NCBI RefSeq assembly: GCF_021491355.1
Contig: NZ_JAKENF010000002.1
Span: forward strand, 248,001-312,000
Length of the DNA stretch: 64,000 nt
DNA from: Alitabrizicola rongguiensis
Lineage (GTDB): Bacteria; Pseudomonadota; Alphaproteobacteria; Rhodobacterales; Rhodobacteraceae
Direction of reading: 5' to 3'
Shown: one piece after another, positions 1 to 8,619 of the stretch
Layout: the number at the start of each line of letters is the position of its first letter
Position numbering within the stretch: position 1 is the first letter of the stretch
Notes under the pieces: generated by a model
What the model was told of the DNA's origin: nothing
The model's input: only the letters and a program-made list of their open reading frames with translations
Databases searched by the model: none
Program-made: the position numbers and the translations under genes

Positions 1-2
1 AT

Positions 3-25
3 CTGACCGGTTATGCGCCGGTCAG
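3..25 (-). terminator. Hairpin at the end of the type I secretion operon
   Basis: A perfect 8-base inverted repeat, CTGACCGG and CCGGTCAG with a 7-base loop, includes the stop codon of the adaptor gene. The minus-strand sequence beyond it leaves the window after two bases, so a U-tract cannot be checked. It may be a transcription terminator or only a 3'-end stabilising stem. Confidence 0.3.
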
Positions 26-1326
26 CTTTCCCGAAAAGCGCGGTCGAGGAAGTCCTGAAATGGCCTGACCAGATAGGCTAGCGGCGTGCGATCCTCGGTC
101 CGCAGGAAGGCCTCGACCGGCATCCCCGGCAGGAGAATTTTGCCGTCGAGCTTCTGCTCCTGCCCCGGTTCCAGCACGATCTCGACCCGATAGTAGGTGG
201 CATCCGAGCGCTCGTCCTTGATCGAGTCGGCCGAAACAACGGTCACCCGACCGGCGAGTTCCGGCGTCGTCCGGGAAGAAAAGGTCGAGAAATGAAGCCT
301 CGCCTCCTGACCCACAACGACCTGGTCGATATGGATGGTGGGGATCTTGGCCGCAATGATCAACGGCCGATCCTGCGGAACGAGGTAAAGCACGGGCGCA
401 GCGGGTTGCAGCACTGATCTTGGCGATGTCGTCTGCAGTCCCAGAACTACGCCCGAGACAGGCGCGCGGATGTCCAGCCTTGCGATCCGCTCGCCGACCG
501 CCCTTGCCCGTTCCGCGAGCTCCAGTTCCTTGGTAGCGACATCGCGCAACTCGGTCGTCGCGTCCTCGCGGCGCTTGGCGGCAAGCGTCAGCCGCTCGAT
601 CTGCAGCTCGGTGATGCGGCCCTCGGCCTGGGCCCGGTCCGAGGAGAGCTGGCCGATCTCACCCAGGATGCGCGCCCTCTCGCGCGACAGCTCCATGACC
701 CTGCCAGCCTGCGCGAGGCCCTTGTCGAGAAGCATCTGCTGGTTGTCGAGTTCCCGGTTGAGGAAGGAGAGTTGCTGATCCAGCGCGTTGCGCTGCGCAT
801 TGATGCCCTCGATCTGGCTTTCGATCTGGCCGGTGCGCTTGCCGATCTGTTCGATCTGCTGTTCGAGCGTCTCAAGGCGGGCGTCGAACAGCTTCCTCTG
901 GCCCTGCACGACCTCGTCAATGTCCCCGCGGCCGGCCGCAACCGCAAGCAGATCGGCCGGGAAGGTGACCTCGTGCGCGTCGTCGCGTTCGGCCATCAGA
1001 CGGGCACCGCGGGCGCGGAGTTCGAAAAGCTGGTTCTCCACGATCGCCTGTTCCGATCGCAGCAGGGTGCCGTCCAGACGCACCAGAAGGTCGCCGGCCT
1101 TGACGGTCGATCCTTCCTCGACTGCGATCGTCTCCACAACCCCGCCATCGGGATGCTGGATGACCTGCCGGTTCTGTTCGACCTCGACCTGCCCGGGGGC
1201 GATCACCGCCCCGGCAAGCGTGGTCAGCGTCGCCCAGCCGCCAAGCCCGCCCACGATGAGGGCCAGAGTGAAGAACCCCGTCACCAGCGGACCGCGGACG
1301 GACCAGTGGTTGTCATGGCCGGTCAT
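22..1326 (-). CDS. HlyD-family type I secretion periplasmic adaptor
   Basis: This is the membrane-fusion subunit of a type I secretion system, linking the inner-membrane ABC exporter to an outer-membrane TolC-type channel. From the chosen start the protein has 434 residues. A short cytoplasmic N-terminus is followed by one membrane segment (about residues 14-35), a biotinyl-lipoyl half-motif, a long coiled coil (about 100-290), and a second lipoyl/beta-barrel part with the motif RLDIRAPVSGVV. The ATG at 1326 was chosen because it overlaps the exporter stop by 4 bases (ATGA); the 56 residues that could be added upstream are Arg/His-rich out-of-frame exporter sequence. It is the third gene of the peroxidase-exporter-adaptor set. 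No TolC homologue lies in the window, so the outer-membrane partner must be encoded elsewhere. The family is clear; the substrate is inferred from context. Confidence 0.93.
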   Translation of the reverse strand: MTGHDNHWSVRGPLVTGFFTLALIVGGLGGWATLTTLAGAVIAPGQVEVEQNRQVIQHPDGGVVETIAVEEGSTVKAGDLLVRLDGTLLRSEQAIVENQLFELRARGARLMAERDDAHEVTFPADLLAVAAGRGDIDEVVQGQRKLFDARLETLEQQIEQIGKRTGQIESQIEGINAQRNALDQQLSFLNRELDNQQMLLDKGLAQAGRVMELSRERARILGEIGQLSSDRAQAEGRITELQIERLTLAAKRREDATTELRDVATKELELAERARAVGERIARLDIRAPVSGVVLGLQTTSPRSVLQPAAPVLYLVPQDRPLIIAAKIPTIHIDQVVVGQEARLHFSTFSSRTTPELAGRVTVVSADSIKDERSDATYYRVEIVLEPGQEQKLDGKILLPGMPVEAFLRTEDRTPLAYLVRPFQDFLDRAFRES

Positions 1327-3044
1327 GCGACGCCTCCCGCATTGGCTGTCCTGATGATGTCGGTGTGGTTGCGCACGACCTCGCGCAGCACCGCATCGCG
1401 CGGGCCGAAGGCCTTGCGGATGCCGTCCTCGATCACCAGCAAGAGATCGCATTCCTGGATGGCAGCTGGTCGGTGCGCCATGATGAACACGCATTTTCCC
1501 TGGGCCTTGAGCTCCCGGATCGCCAGGTTCAGGGCAAGCGAGCCATCATTGTCGAGATTGGAGTTGGGTTCATCGAGGATGACCACCACCGGATCGCCAT
1601 AAAGCGCGCGGGCAAGGCCGATCCTCTGCAACTGGCCACCGGACAGGCGGCCACCGATGCCCGAGATCCTCGTCTCGTATCCCTCGGGCAGACGCACGAT
1701 CATGTCATGCGCCGCTGCTTTCCGCGCCGCTTCGACGATCTTGTCGCTGTCCGCATTCCGGTCCAGCCGGGCGATGTTCTCGGCAATTGTGCCCTCGAAC
1801 AGGGTAACGCGCTGCGGCAGATACCCGATCATGCGGCCCAGGATGGTCGGGTCGTATTGATCGAGCGTCGCCCCGTCCAGCCGGATGACCCCGCCCGAAG
1901 GCTTCCAGACCCCGGACAGAGCCCGGGCAAGGCAGGTCTTGCCGGCGCCCGAAGGACCGATCACACCCACCGCCTGACCAGGCTCGACGCTGAAGTTCAG
2001 GAGCCTCAAGGTCGCGACGGATTCGCCCGGAGGCACGACCGTAAGTTGTTCGACATGGAGATGCCCCTTGGGCCGGGGAAGCCTGATCGTCGGGCTCGGC
2101 TCCGGCACCTTGCCAAGCAGCTCCGCCAGCCGTTTCCAGCCTTCCGCCGCCCGCTGAACAACCGCCCACTGGCCAACCGCCACTTCGATCGGGGCCAGCG
2201 CGCGCCCCATGAGGATGGATCCGGCGATCATCGCGCCACCGGTCATCTCGCCTTGCAGAACAAGCAGGGCGCCGACACCGAGAACCGCCGATTGCAAGAA
2301 CATCCGGAAGGTCTTGGAAACGGCTCCGAACAGCCCGCCCAGACCCGAGGCGCGGATCGCCTGGCGGAGGGTCTCGCGCCGGGCGACGCTCCAGCGGTCG
2401 AAACCGGCCTCGGTCATGCCGAGCGCCTGAAGGAGTTCAGCCTCGGACTTGAGCTGTTCCGACAGACGTTCAGACCTCAGGCTCGCTCCCGTCGCCAGCC
2501 TCTGCGGCGTCCGGGTCGCCCATTGGTTGAGGAGCGTCACCAGAATGAGGAACAGGCCGCCCCCGACCGCCACCCAGCCAAGCCAGGGATGAAGGACGAA
2601 AATGGCCGCGATGAACATCGGCGTCCAGGGAACGTCGAAAAGGGCGATCAGGACCGGCGATGCTAGCAGGCGCTGGATTGCCTCGAGATCGCGCTGTGCG
2701 GCCAGTGCCGCGGGATCGGTCGGCGCGACCGCCGAGCGCTTGAGCGCGGCTGCAAAGACCCGGCGGTCCAGGCGGTCCTGGAAGCGGGCACCGATGAGCG
2801 TCATCACCCGCGCCCGGGCGTGATCGAGTATGCCCATGCCCAGAAACAAGCCAGCCACAAGGATCGAAAGTGCCAGAAGTGTCTCGCGCGACCGACTGCC
2901 CAGCACACGGTCATAGACCTGAAGCATGTAAAGCGGCCCGGTCAGCATCAGGATGTTCACCACGACACTGAAGGCGAAAGCCGCCCAGAAAAGCCCGAGG
3001 CTTTCCCGCCGGGCGCGGCGCAACTCGTCAAGACCGGAATTCAT
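1323..3044 (-). CDS. Type I secretion ABC transporter (PrtD/HlyB-like permease-ATPase)
   Basis: This is the inner-membrane half-transporter that powers one-step export of RTX proteins. The 573 residues match the usual length of PrtD-type exporters lacking the N-terminal C39-like domain. The N-terminal half (about 20-310) carries five to six hydrophobic helices, including the conserved LYMLQVYDRVL after the first helix. The C-terminal ATPase has Walker A GPSGAGKTC, Q-loop YLPQ, signature LSGGQLQRIGLARAL, Walker B VVILDEPNSNLD and the switch histidine in MAHRP. An SD-like GGAGG lies 9 bases before the ATG. The upstream peroxidase gene on the same strand is the obvious substrate; 93 bases with two stem-loops separate them. 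The downstream adaptor overlaps by 4 bases. Confidence 0.95.
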   Translation of the reverse strand: MNSGLDELRRARRESLGLFWAAFAFSVVVNILMLTGPLYMLQVYDRVLGSRSRETLLALSILVAGLFLGMGILDHARARVMTLIGARFQDRLDRRVFAAALKRSAVAPTDPAALAAQRDLEAIQRLLASPVLIALFDVPWTPMFIAAIFVLHPWLGWVAVGGGLFLILVTLLNQWATRTPQRLATGASLRSERLSEQLKSEAELLQALGMTEAGFDRWSVARRETLRQAIRASGLGGLFGAVSKTFRMFLQSAVLGVGALLVLQGEMTGGAMIAGSILMGRALAPIEVAVGQWAVVQRAAEGWKRLAELLGKVPEPSPTIRLPRPKGHLHVEQLTVVPPGESVATLRLLNFSVEPGQAVGVIGPSGAGKTCLARALSGVWKPSGGVIRLDGATLDQYDPTILGRMIGYLPQRVTLFEGTIAENIARLDRNADSDKIVEAARKAAAHDMIVRLPEGYETRISGIGGRLSGGQLQRIGLARALYGDPVVVILDEPNSNLDNDGSLALNLAIRELKAQGKCVFIMAHRPAAIQECDLLLVIEDGIRKAFGPRDAVLREVVRNHTDIIRTANAGGVA

Positions 3045-3070
3045 GAAACGGGACCTCCGGGAGCAATCCG

Positions 3071-3118
3071 ATCTGGCTCGCGCCAGATACGCTGCCCGGC
3101 CCCTGGATCGGGGCCGGG
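3071..3118 (-). promoter_or_regulatory. Two tandem stem-loops between peroxidase and exporter genes
   Basis: The 93-base spacer holds two perfect inverted repeats: ATCTGGC/GCCAGAT with a 4-base loop (3071-3088) and CCCGGCCCC/GGGGCCGGG with a 6-base loop (3095-3118). Neither is followed by a U-run in the minus-strand transcript. They could be a partial or Rho-dependent attenuator, or 3'-end protection, letting the substrate mRNA exceed the exporter mRNA, as is known for hlyA relative to hlyBD. That role is inference; the stems are directly visible. Confidence 0.5.
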
Positions 3119-3137
3119 AACGGCCTGACGGCGGGTG

Positions 3138-6100
3138 TCAGACGAACAGGAAGTCGTCGGCGGTAATGTTGGCCGCGACCACGCCCTCAACCAGGATGGT
3201 GCCATGGCCCGCAACGTCGATCAGCGCCCCAGTGGCAGTCGACGAGACGGTCAGATCGCCAAAGCCGCTGAGGCCCAACCCGGCAAGATTGATGATCTCG
3301 TGGTTCGCCCCCGCCGTAGCCCCGAAGCCGGAGATGCGGTCGTTGCCGAAGCCCGTTTCATTGAAGACGAAGCTGTCCACGTTTGCACCGCCGACCAGCG
3401 AGTCATCACCCGCGCCGCCTGTCAGAGTGTCGTTGCCGTTGCCCCCGTTCAGCGTATCGTTGCCTGCGCCACCCAGGAGCCGGTCATTCCCGTCTAGGCC
3501 GTTCAGGCTGTTGTTGCCGATGTTTCCGGTCAGCGTGTTGCTGAACTGTGTGCCGGTGGCGCTGATGTCGGCCGTGCCGTCGAGGATGATGTTCTCGATG
3601 CTGGTCGAGGCCGTGCGGGTCACGGTCGAGATGATCGTGTCCGTGCCGTTGCCTGCAACCTCGGTGACGACGTCCGAGGTCGAGTTGACATAGTAAGTGT
3701 CATTGCCAGAACCGCCGACCATCGTGTCGGCGCCGGTTCCGCCATCGATCGTGTCGTTGCCGCCATTCCCGGTCAGGGAATCGTTGCCGTTGATGCCGGA
3801 GATCGAGTCGTTTCCGCCCCCGCCGATGATGGTGTTCGCCGAGGTGCTCCCGATGGCGCTGAAGTCGCCCGAGCCGATGAATGTGAGGTTCTCGACATTG
3901 GCCGCGCTGGTACCAAGGTTGAAGCTGTTCAGCGTGGTGTTCACACGGTCGGTGCCGTTGCCCGCTGTTTCCACAACGATGTCGCCTGTGCTGTCGACAA
4001 CGAAGACGTCGTTGCCGGACCCACCGGTCGTGGAGTCGTCGCCGGTTCCACCGTTGAGCGAGTCATTCCCCGACCCGCCGGAGAGCGTGTCGTTTCCGCC
4101 CAGCCCGCTCAGCGTATCGTTGCCGCCATTGCCCGCGGCGACATCGTCGCCATCATTGCCGGTGAAGCTGTTGGCGTTGCCGTTGCCGACGAAGTTGTTC
4201 CCGACAATCGTCGTTGCGTCCGACACCACGCTTTCGGGATTGCCGAGCGCATCGTTGAAACTGACCACGACGCGCAGCTGTTGCCCGGCCTCCGCCGCAG
4301 TCGGCGTAAACGAGATGGCGGTCGCGTCCACGATCGACGTCCAGATGCCGGCGACGAGCGCTTGCCACTGGAAGCTCGCCGTCGCCGGGTTGAACCCGTC
4401 AATGTCGGCGATGCCGGCCAGGTTCGCGGTGACCGCGAAGCCCTGCGTCGGCGTGGTGTCGCTGATCGTGGGGCTGCCGGTCGCCGGATTGTTCTCCGGT
4501 GCCGGTCCGGGCACGGCGATCGTCTGGTCGGCGAATTGCAGGAACTCGATGTTCGTCAGCCGGTCAGTGCCATCCCGGTTGGCAACCGTGTCCTGGATCG
4601 TGGTCACCCCCGCGATCGTTGTGATGATGTACTGGCTCCGGTTGCCCTGATAGACAGCCTGATCCGCCGTGCCGTTTGCCGGGGCGTCGACGATGCGGCG
4701 TACGATGCTCAGGTTTCCGGGATTTATCGTGCCGTTGAGCAAACCTGCGCGCAGTTCTTCCGCACTCTTGTGGAAGCTGTCATCAAGTGGGTTGTCATTC
4801 CCCTTGTCATTCCGGATCAGGACGTCGAGCCACTTGTCGCCATCGATGATGTCATCGCCATCGCGGCCGGTGATGGTGTCGTTCCCGCCACCGCCGATGA
4901 TGATGTTGCCCGCGTCGAAAGAGGTCACCGGCCCGCCTAGCGCGTTGTCGAGCAGCGCCTGCAACCCTTCGATGCGGGCGATGCCCGCCTGATCGAGCAC
5001 GCTGCCCTGTACGCCTTCGTTGACGATGGTTGCTGCCGTCGAATCCGTACCGAGCAGGACGTCGTTGCCCTGCGAGCCGGCCAGACCCTCGACGAACAGG
5101 AAGCGTTCCCGCACCGTGTTTGGCACTGGCAGAAGCGCCGGAGACGTCAGGTCTGCCACGACCGAGGTATTGTCCTTGTAGGTCGCCCAGTCGAAGCCAG
5201 AGTCGCCCTGCATCCGGTTGATACCGCCCGAGCCGACGAAGATGTCATCGCCGCCCTCGCCGACATAAATGTCGTCATTGCCGTCGCCGACGAAGACGTC
5301 GTTCCCCTTCACGCCGTCCTGCAGCGCCAGGACCGGGGCTCCACCGTTGTCACCGGTGCCGCCACCGCCACCCTGGAACCAGTCATCGCCTTCGTTGCCC
5401 TGTTGGGCGCCCCTGACCGATTGCGTGCCAAGGAAGAAGTCGTTGCCTTGCCCGCCAAAGGCATCGGGCGTCGCATTGGCGATCGCGATGATCGCATCGT
5501 TTCCGTCGTCGCCGTTGACGATGTCGAGGCCGAGGCCAGACTGGATGACGTCATTGCCGTCACCTCCCCGGATGATGTCGTCGCCGAAGATGTCGGTGAT
5601 GATGTCATCGCCACCGCCCGCTTGGACGTTGTCGCCATCGCGGCCACCGTCGATCCGGTCATTGCCGCCATCGCCCCAGATGTGGTCGATGCCATCGCCG
5701 CCATAGATCGTGTCGTTGCCATCGGTGCCGCCGATCACGAGATGCTCGGAGCCGGTGTAGTCGATGAAGTTGGCGCCGCGCACCACCCCGGTCGGATCGG
5801 CATTGGTCCATGTTCCGGAGATGTTGTTCCACTGCTTGGTTTGATCGACTTCCAGCGTGAAGGCCGGGGTCGAGAAGTTGTCGAGCGCGATATGGGTGGT
5901 GTTCGAGTTGCGCACGATCATCTGGGCGAAGGAACTCGTCTCGATCTCTTGCAGAAGATGCGTGCCGCCCAGACGTCCGAGGTAATAGAACCGGTCATGG
6001 TTCTGCAGCGACTGAAGCTGGTTGTTGAACACATAGGCGAAGGTCGATCCCAGCATCCCGCCGAACGGTTCGGTCCGCTCGGCCAGGCCGCCGATCCAGA

Positions 6101-8204
6101 AGTCGACGTTGTCCAGCCCTGTATCGGCCGCTGCTCCGTTCATGAAGGCGCTGTCCGAGAGCAGCGCAGTGGCGGCTGCGCGGCGCTCGGCATCGGTCGT
6201 CGCGGCCAGGATCGAGGCGTGGGTGCCGTATGCCGCAATGAAGTTGACCAACGATGCGGGATGCTTGAGGTTGGCGCCGAACTCGGTCCAGTTCGCATAA
6301 GGGGTAAGCCGCGTGTCCCCCGAGGCGGCGAAGAAGGCCTCGCGCGCCTGGTTCAGCGAGGGCGCTTGGGTATCGCGCCCACGGGCGATGTTCAGCGCCG
6401 CGAGGTCCAGTGGCACGCCGACCAGGTTGTCGCGCAGCGCATCGGTGACGAATTCGTCGATCTCGTTGCTGGCCTGGGTCGCCGCGCCACGGATGATGTT
6501 GCCGATCGCTTCGTCAATCGTCAGGTCGCCGGCCGCGCTGGTGATGTCGGTCCGGTAGAAGGCGCCGGGGTTCAGGAAGGCATCGATCAGGTAAAGATCG
6601 GACTTCGTCCCGTCCGCAGAGTAACGGTCGATGCTTTCGGTCAGCATGGAATGGCCGAACCGATAGACCACGTTGGCAAACTCTGCCGTGATCGCGGGGT
6701 CGATCGTAGCGTCGTATCCGGGGAATTCACCGATGGCCGGCTCCAGCTTGCGCGCGAACTCTTCGAAGACGAGGTGCTGGTACTGCATCTCGGTGCCGAA
6801 TTTCGCCGCGTGGAACAGCCGGTTGCCATCCCATTCCAGGTTGGCGATGTCACTTGCCGTCAGAACATGGTCCAGCGCGAAATCATTGGTGATCCATTCG
6901 TTCAGGAAGGCGATGTCGCCGCCCTGTCCCTGCTCGATGATCAGCGCCTTGGTCGATTCAAGCAGTCGGTTGTGTTCGGAATGGAAGACCGAGTGGATGG
7001 CGGTCAGGCCGATGTTCTCGTTCGCACGCCCGTCGCCCGCGATGAAGTGTTGGTCGAGCAGCGCGGCGTTGTAACCGGCCTTCGACGGATCGGCGCCATG
7101 GGCGATGTCGAGCAGAAACGGGTGGCCGGAATCTTTCGCCAGCGTCGCATCGACCGGGCTGCCCGGTGTGCCCACTGCAAGCGTGCCATCGGCAAGGACG
7201 ATCTGCGCATTGCCCCCGCTCAGGACGAGGTTACCGTAAAGGTCGGTCGCCAGGGTCGGGATGTCGAGCACATCCATGTCGTCCAGTTCGATGCCGAGCA
7301 CGTTGAGCGCCTGGGCCTTGATGTCGGCCCAGGTCGCCAGCCCGCCATCCGCCCCTTTCAGCAGGGCCCCCGTAGCATGCACCCCGCTGGCATCACGCAC
7401 ATATTCCCGCAGGAAGGCGTGCTGCGACTCGATCGAGCCATAGGTCTGGTTCTGGTCAATGAAGGGCGTGGTGGAGTTGGTGGTATTGCCATCGGCGTCA
7501 AGCGAGGCACGGGTCAGAGTGATGACGTTCGCCGCAGTCGGCGAATTGTTGTAGAGGTCGTCGCTCGGATCCAGCGTGATGGTGACGGTCCCTGCGCCCC
7601 CCTTGTTGATCGAGTCCAGACCATGATCGAAGAACTGGCCGAACAGCGTCATCATCGTGTTGATCGGAGGAACCGTTGCCGCCTGGGTCGAGACGTTCGG
7701 GATGGTGTAAAGCTGGACAGGGTTTCCTTCATCGTCGACCTGTGGAACCTGGACGAACTTGCCGTCCGGTCCGCGCACGAACTTTCCGTCCGCATCCTGC
7801 AGGATCGTCGTAGCCTGCACGGAACCGGCCCCCGGTTGATTCGAGACGCTGTTGTAGGCCTCGGTCGCCGCAGGGTTGAGGCTGGTCTGGTCGGAAATCA
7901 GGTTCGAGATGGTGCGGGGCGAGCTGTCGACGACGCTGGCACCCGGTGCGTAGCTGAGCTGCGAGGGTGTATTGACCAGATTGGGGAACGGCTGATCGAC
8001 TGCTCCGTAGGTCTCGTTACCGGGCAGCAGGTTGTTGTAGATCCCCGAGATAGTGCGAATTCCCAGCATCTGCTGGGTGTCGCCGACAAGCGCCACGAGA
8101 GAGGCCTGCGGATCGCCGCCCGCATTGATCGCGGCGGTATGGTCTTCGGATATCTTGATCTGGTCGAGGATGAAATCGAGATCGGCGCGATTGTATTTGA
8201 CCAT
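3138..8204 (-). CDS. Secreted animal-type heme peroxidase with RTX repeats (MopA/peroxicin-like)
   Basis: This is a giant exported peroxidase of 1,688 residues. There is no Sec signal; the protein starts MVKYNRADLDF. The animal heme peroxidase domain (about 180-770) shows the distal-His motif GQFFDHGLD near residue 194, the catalytic-Arg region ANENIGLTAIHSVF and SEHNRLL near 395-415, and the proximal-His segment YRFGHSMLTES near 518. RTX nonapeptides (GGxGxDxxx) follow at about 840-930 and 1130-1160, then an Ig/cadherin-like module (about 1250-1335) and a long RTX block (about 1340-1640) with the hydrophobic C-terminal secretion signal. The start is the second of two in-frame ATGs, because GGAG lies 6-7 bases before 8204; the ATG at 8216 would add four residues. 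Adjacent exporter genes support type I secretion. Homologues in Aurantimonas and Erythrobacter (MopA) oxidise Mn(II), but the actual substrate here is unknown. Confidence 0.93.
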   Translation of the reverse strand: MVKYNRADLDFILDQIKISEDHTAAINAGGDPQASLVALVGDTQQMLGIRTISGIYNNLLPGNETYGAVDQPFPNLVNTPSQLSYAPGASVVDSSPRTISNLISDQTSLNPAATEAYNSVSNQPGAGSVQATTILQDADGKFVRGPDGKFVQVPQVDDEGNPVQLYTIPNVSTQAATVPPINTMMTLFGQFFDHGLDSINKGGAGTVTITLDPSDDLYNNSPTAANVITLTRASLDADGNTTNSTTPFIDQNQTYGSIESQHAFLREYVRDASGVHATGALLKGADGGLATWADIKAQALNVLGIELDDMDVLDIPTLATDLYGNLVLSGGNAQIVLADGTLAVGTPGSPVDATLAKDSGHPFLLDIAHGADPSKAGYNAALLDQHFIAGDGRANENIGLTAIHSVFHSEHNRLLESTKALIIEQGQGGDIAFLNEWITNDFALDHVLTASDIANLEWDGNRLFHAAKFGTEMQYQHLVFEEFARKLEPAIGEFPGYDATIDPAITAEFANVVYRFGHSMLTESIDRYSADGTKSDLYLIDAFLNPGAFYRTDITSAAGDLTIDEAIGNIIRGAATQASNEIDEFVTDALRDNLVGVPLDLAALNIARGRDTQAPSLNQAREAFFAASGDTRLTPYANWTEFGANLKHPASLVNFIAAYGTHASILAATTDAERRAAATALLSDSAFMNGAAADTGLDNVDFWIGGLAERTEPFGGMLGSTFAYVFNNQLQSLQNHDRFYYLGRLGGTHLLQEIETSSFAQMIVRNSNTTHIALDNFSTPAFTLEVDQTKQWNNISGTWTNADPTGVVRGANFIDYTGSEHLVIGGTDGNDTIYGGDGIDHIWGDGGNDRIDGGRDGDNVQAGGGDDIITDIFGDDIIRGGDGNDVIQSGLGLDIVNGDDGNDAIIAIANATPDAFGGQGNDFFLGTQSVRGAQQGNEGDDWFQGGGGGTGDNGGAPVLALQDGVKGNDVFVGDGNDDIYVGEGGDDIFVGSGGINRMQGDSGFDWATYKDNTSVVADLTSPALLPVPNTVRERFLFVEGLAGSQGNDVLLGTDSTAATIVNEGVQGSVLDQAGIARIEGLQALLDNALGGPVTSFDAGNIIIGGGGNDTITGRDGDDIIDGDKWLDVLIRNDKGNDNPLDDSFHKSAEELRAGLLNGTINPGNLSIVRRIVDAPANGTADQAVYQGNRSQYIITTIAGVTTIQDTVANRDGTDRLTNIEFLQFADQTIAVPGPAPENNPATGSPTISDTTPTQGFAVTANLAGIADIDGFNPATASFQWQALVAGIWTSIVDATAISFTPTAAEAGQQLRVVVSFNDALGNPESVVSDATTIVGNNFVGNGNANSFTGNDGDDVAAGNGGNDTLSGLGGNDTLSGGSGNDSLNGGTGDDSTTGGSGNDVFVVDSTGDIVVETAGNGTDRVNTTLNSFNLGTSAANVENLTFIGSGDFSAIGSTSANTIIGGGGNDSISGINGNDSLTGNGGNDTIDGGTGADTMVGGSGNDTYYVNSTSDVVTEVAGNGTDTIISTVTRTASTSIENIILDGTADISATGTQFSNTLTGNIGNNSLNGLDGNDRLLGGAGNDTLNGGNGNDTLTGGAGDDSLVGGANVDSFVFNETGFGNDRISGFGATAGANHEIINLAGLGLSGFGDLTVSSTATGALIDVAGHGTILVEGVVAANITADDFLFV

Positions 8205-8619
8205 AACACTCTCCATCTGGCTGACCCGGCTGACGGGCTGGCTGCAATTATCAAACCCTGCACCGGCCCCGGCTGACGAAGGCGGGTGTCAAGGACAAAT
8301 CTCTATTTGTTTGCAAGCGTGAGCCGGATTCCGCCTTCCGAAAAGCCATGCAAATGGCATAGCCTCTCGTGCTAATGGCCTATGCAAAATGGCTTAGACC
8401 GCATGGTCTAAGCCTTGGCCCTTAGAGCAGCTCGCAGGTATGGGCCTCGTTGGCAACTTCTTATCAAGTAACGGGAAAACGATGCTGCGACGCAGCTTTG
8501 TCTTCCATGAATTCGAAGCTGCGCGCCCGCCCCAGCCCATCTGGACTGTCCAACCCGATTCGCTGATTTGCGAATCGATTCGGCTTTGTGGTCATGGGCG
8601 CTTGTGATGCCCGTCCTGC
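8205..8619. promoter_or_regulatory. 415-base non-coding region upstream of the peroxidase gene
   Basis: No convincing gene lies between the peroxidase start and the hoxW stop. The 5' region of the minus-strand peroxidase transcript falls here and is locally AT-richer (8300-8400) than the flanks. It contains the repeat cluster annotated separately, plus TTGACA on the minus strand at 8292-8287, for which no good -10 hexamer is seen at normal spacing. The part nearest hoxW (about 8420-8619) shows nothing recognisable. Because hoxW ends here on the same strand, this is also where the hox transcript must stop; no U-tailed terminator was found. Confidence 0.5.
8345..8414. repeat. Direct and inverted repeats in the peroxidase promoter region
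   Basis: Two near-identical direct repeats, ATGCAAATGGCATAG (8348-8362) and ATGCAAAATGGCTTAG (8382-8397), start 34 bases apart. The second runs into a perfect 10-base inverted repeat, GGCTTAGACC/GGTCTAAGCC around GCAT (8391-8414). The first copy also forms GCCAT/ATGGC around GCAA. The cluster lies about 140-210 bases before the peroxidase start codon. Spacing and symmetry suggest a regulator-binding array. The TGCAAAT core loosely recalls Fur/Mur-type metal boxes, but the match is too weak to name a regulator. Confidence 0.5.

Noticed and set aside
3400-5750. CRISPR-like regular repeats
   Set aside because: The periodic GGxGNDxLxGG coding pattern explains the repetition. Units are in frame, degenerate and without unique spacers.
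5403-8276. A 957-codon open frame on the plus strand opposite the peroxidase gene, and shorter ones at 3697-4650
   Set aside because: They mirror a strongly supported coding sequence with recognisable heme-peroxidase and RTX motifs. Antisense frames stay open because of high GC third positions, and their translations are Arg/Val/Asp-rich without any motif.
8287-8292. TTGACA as the -35 element of the peroxidase promoter
   Set aside because: The hexamer is perfect on the minus strand, but no acceptable -10 sequence lies 15-19 bases downstream.
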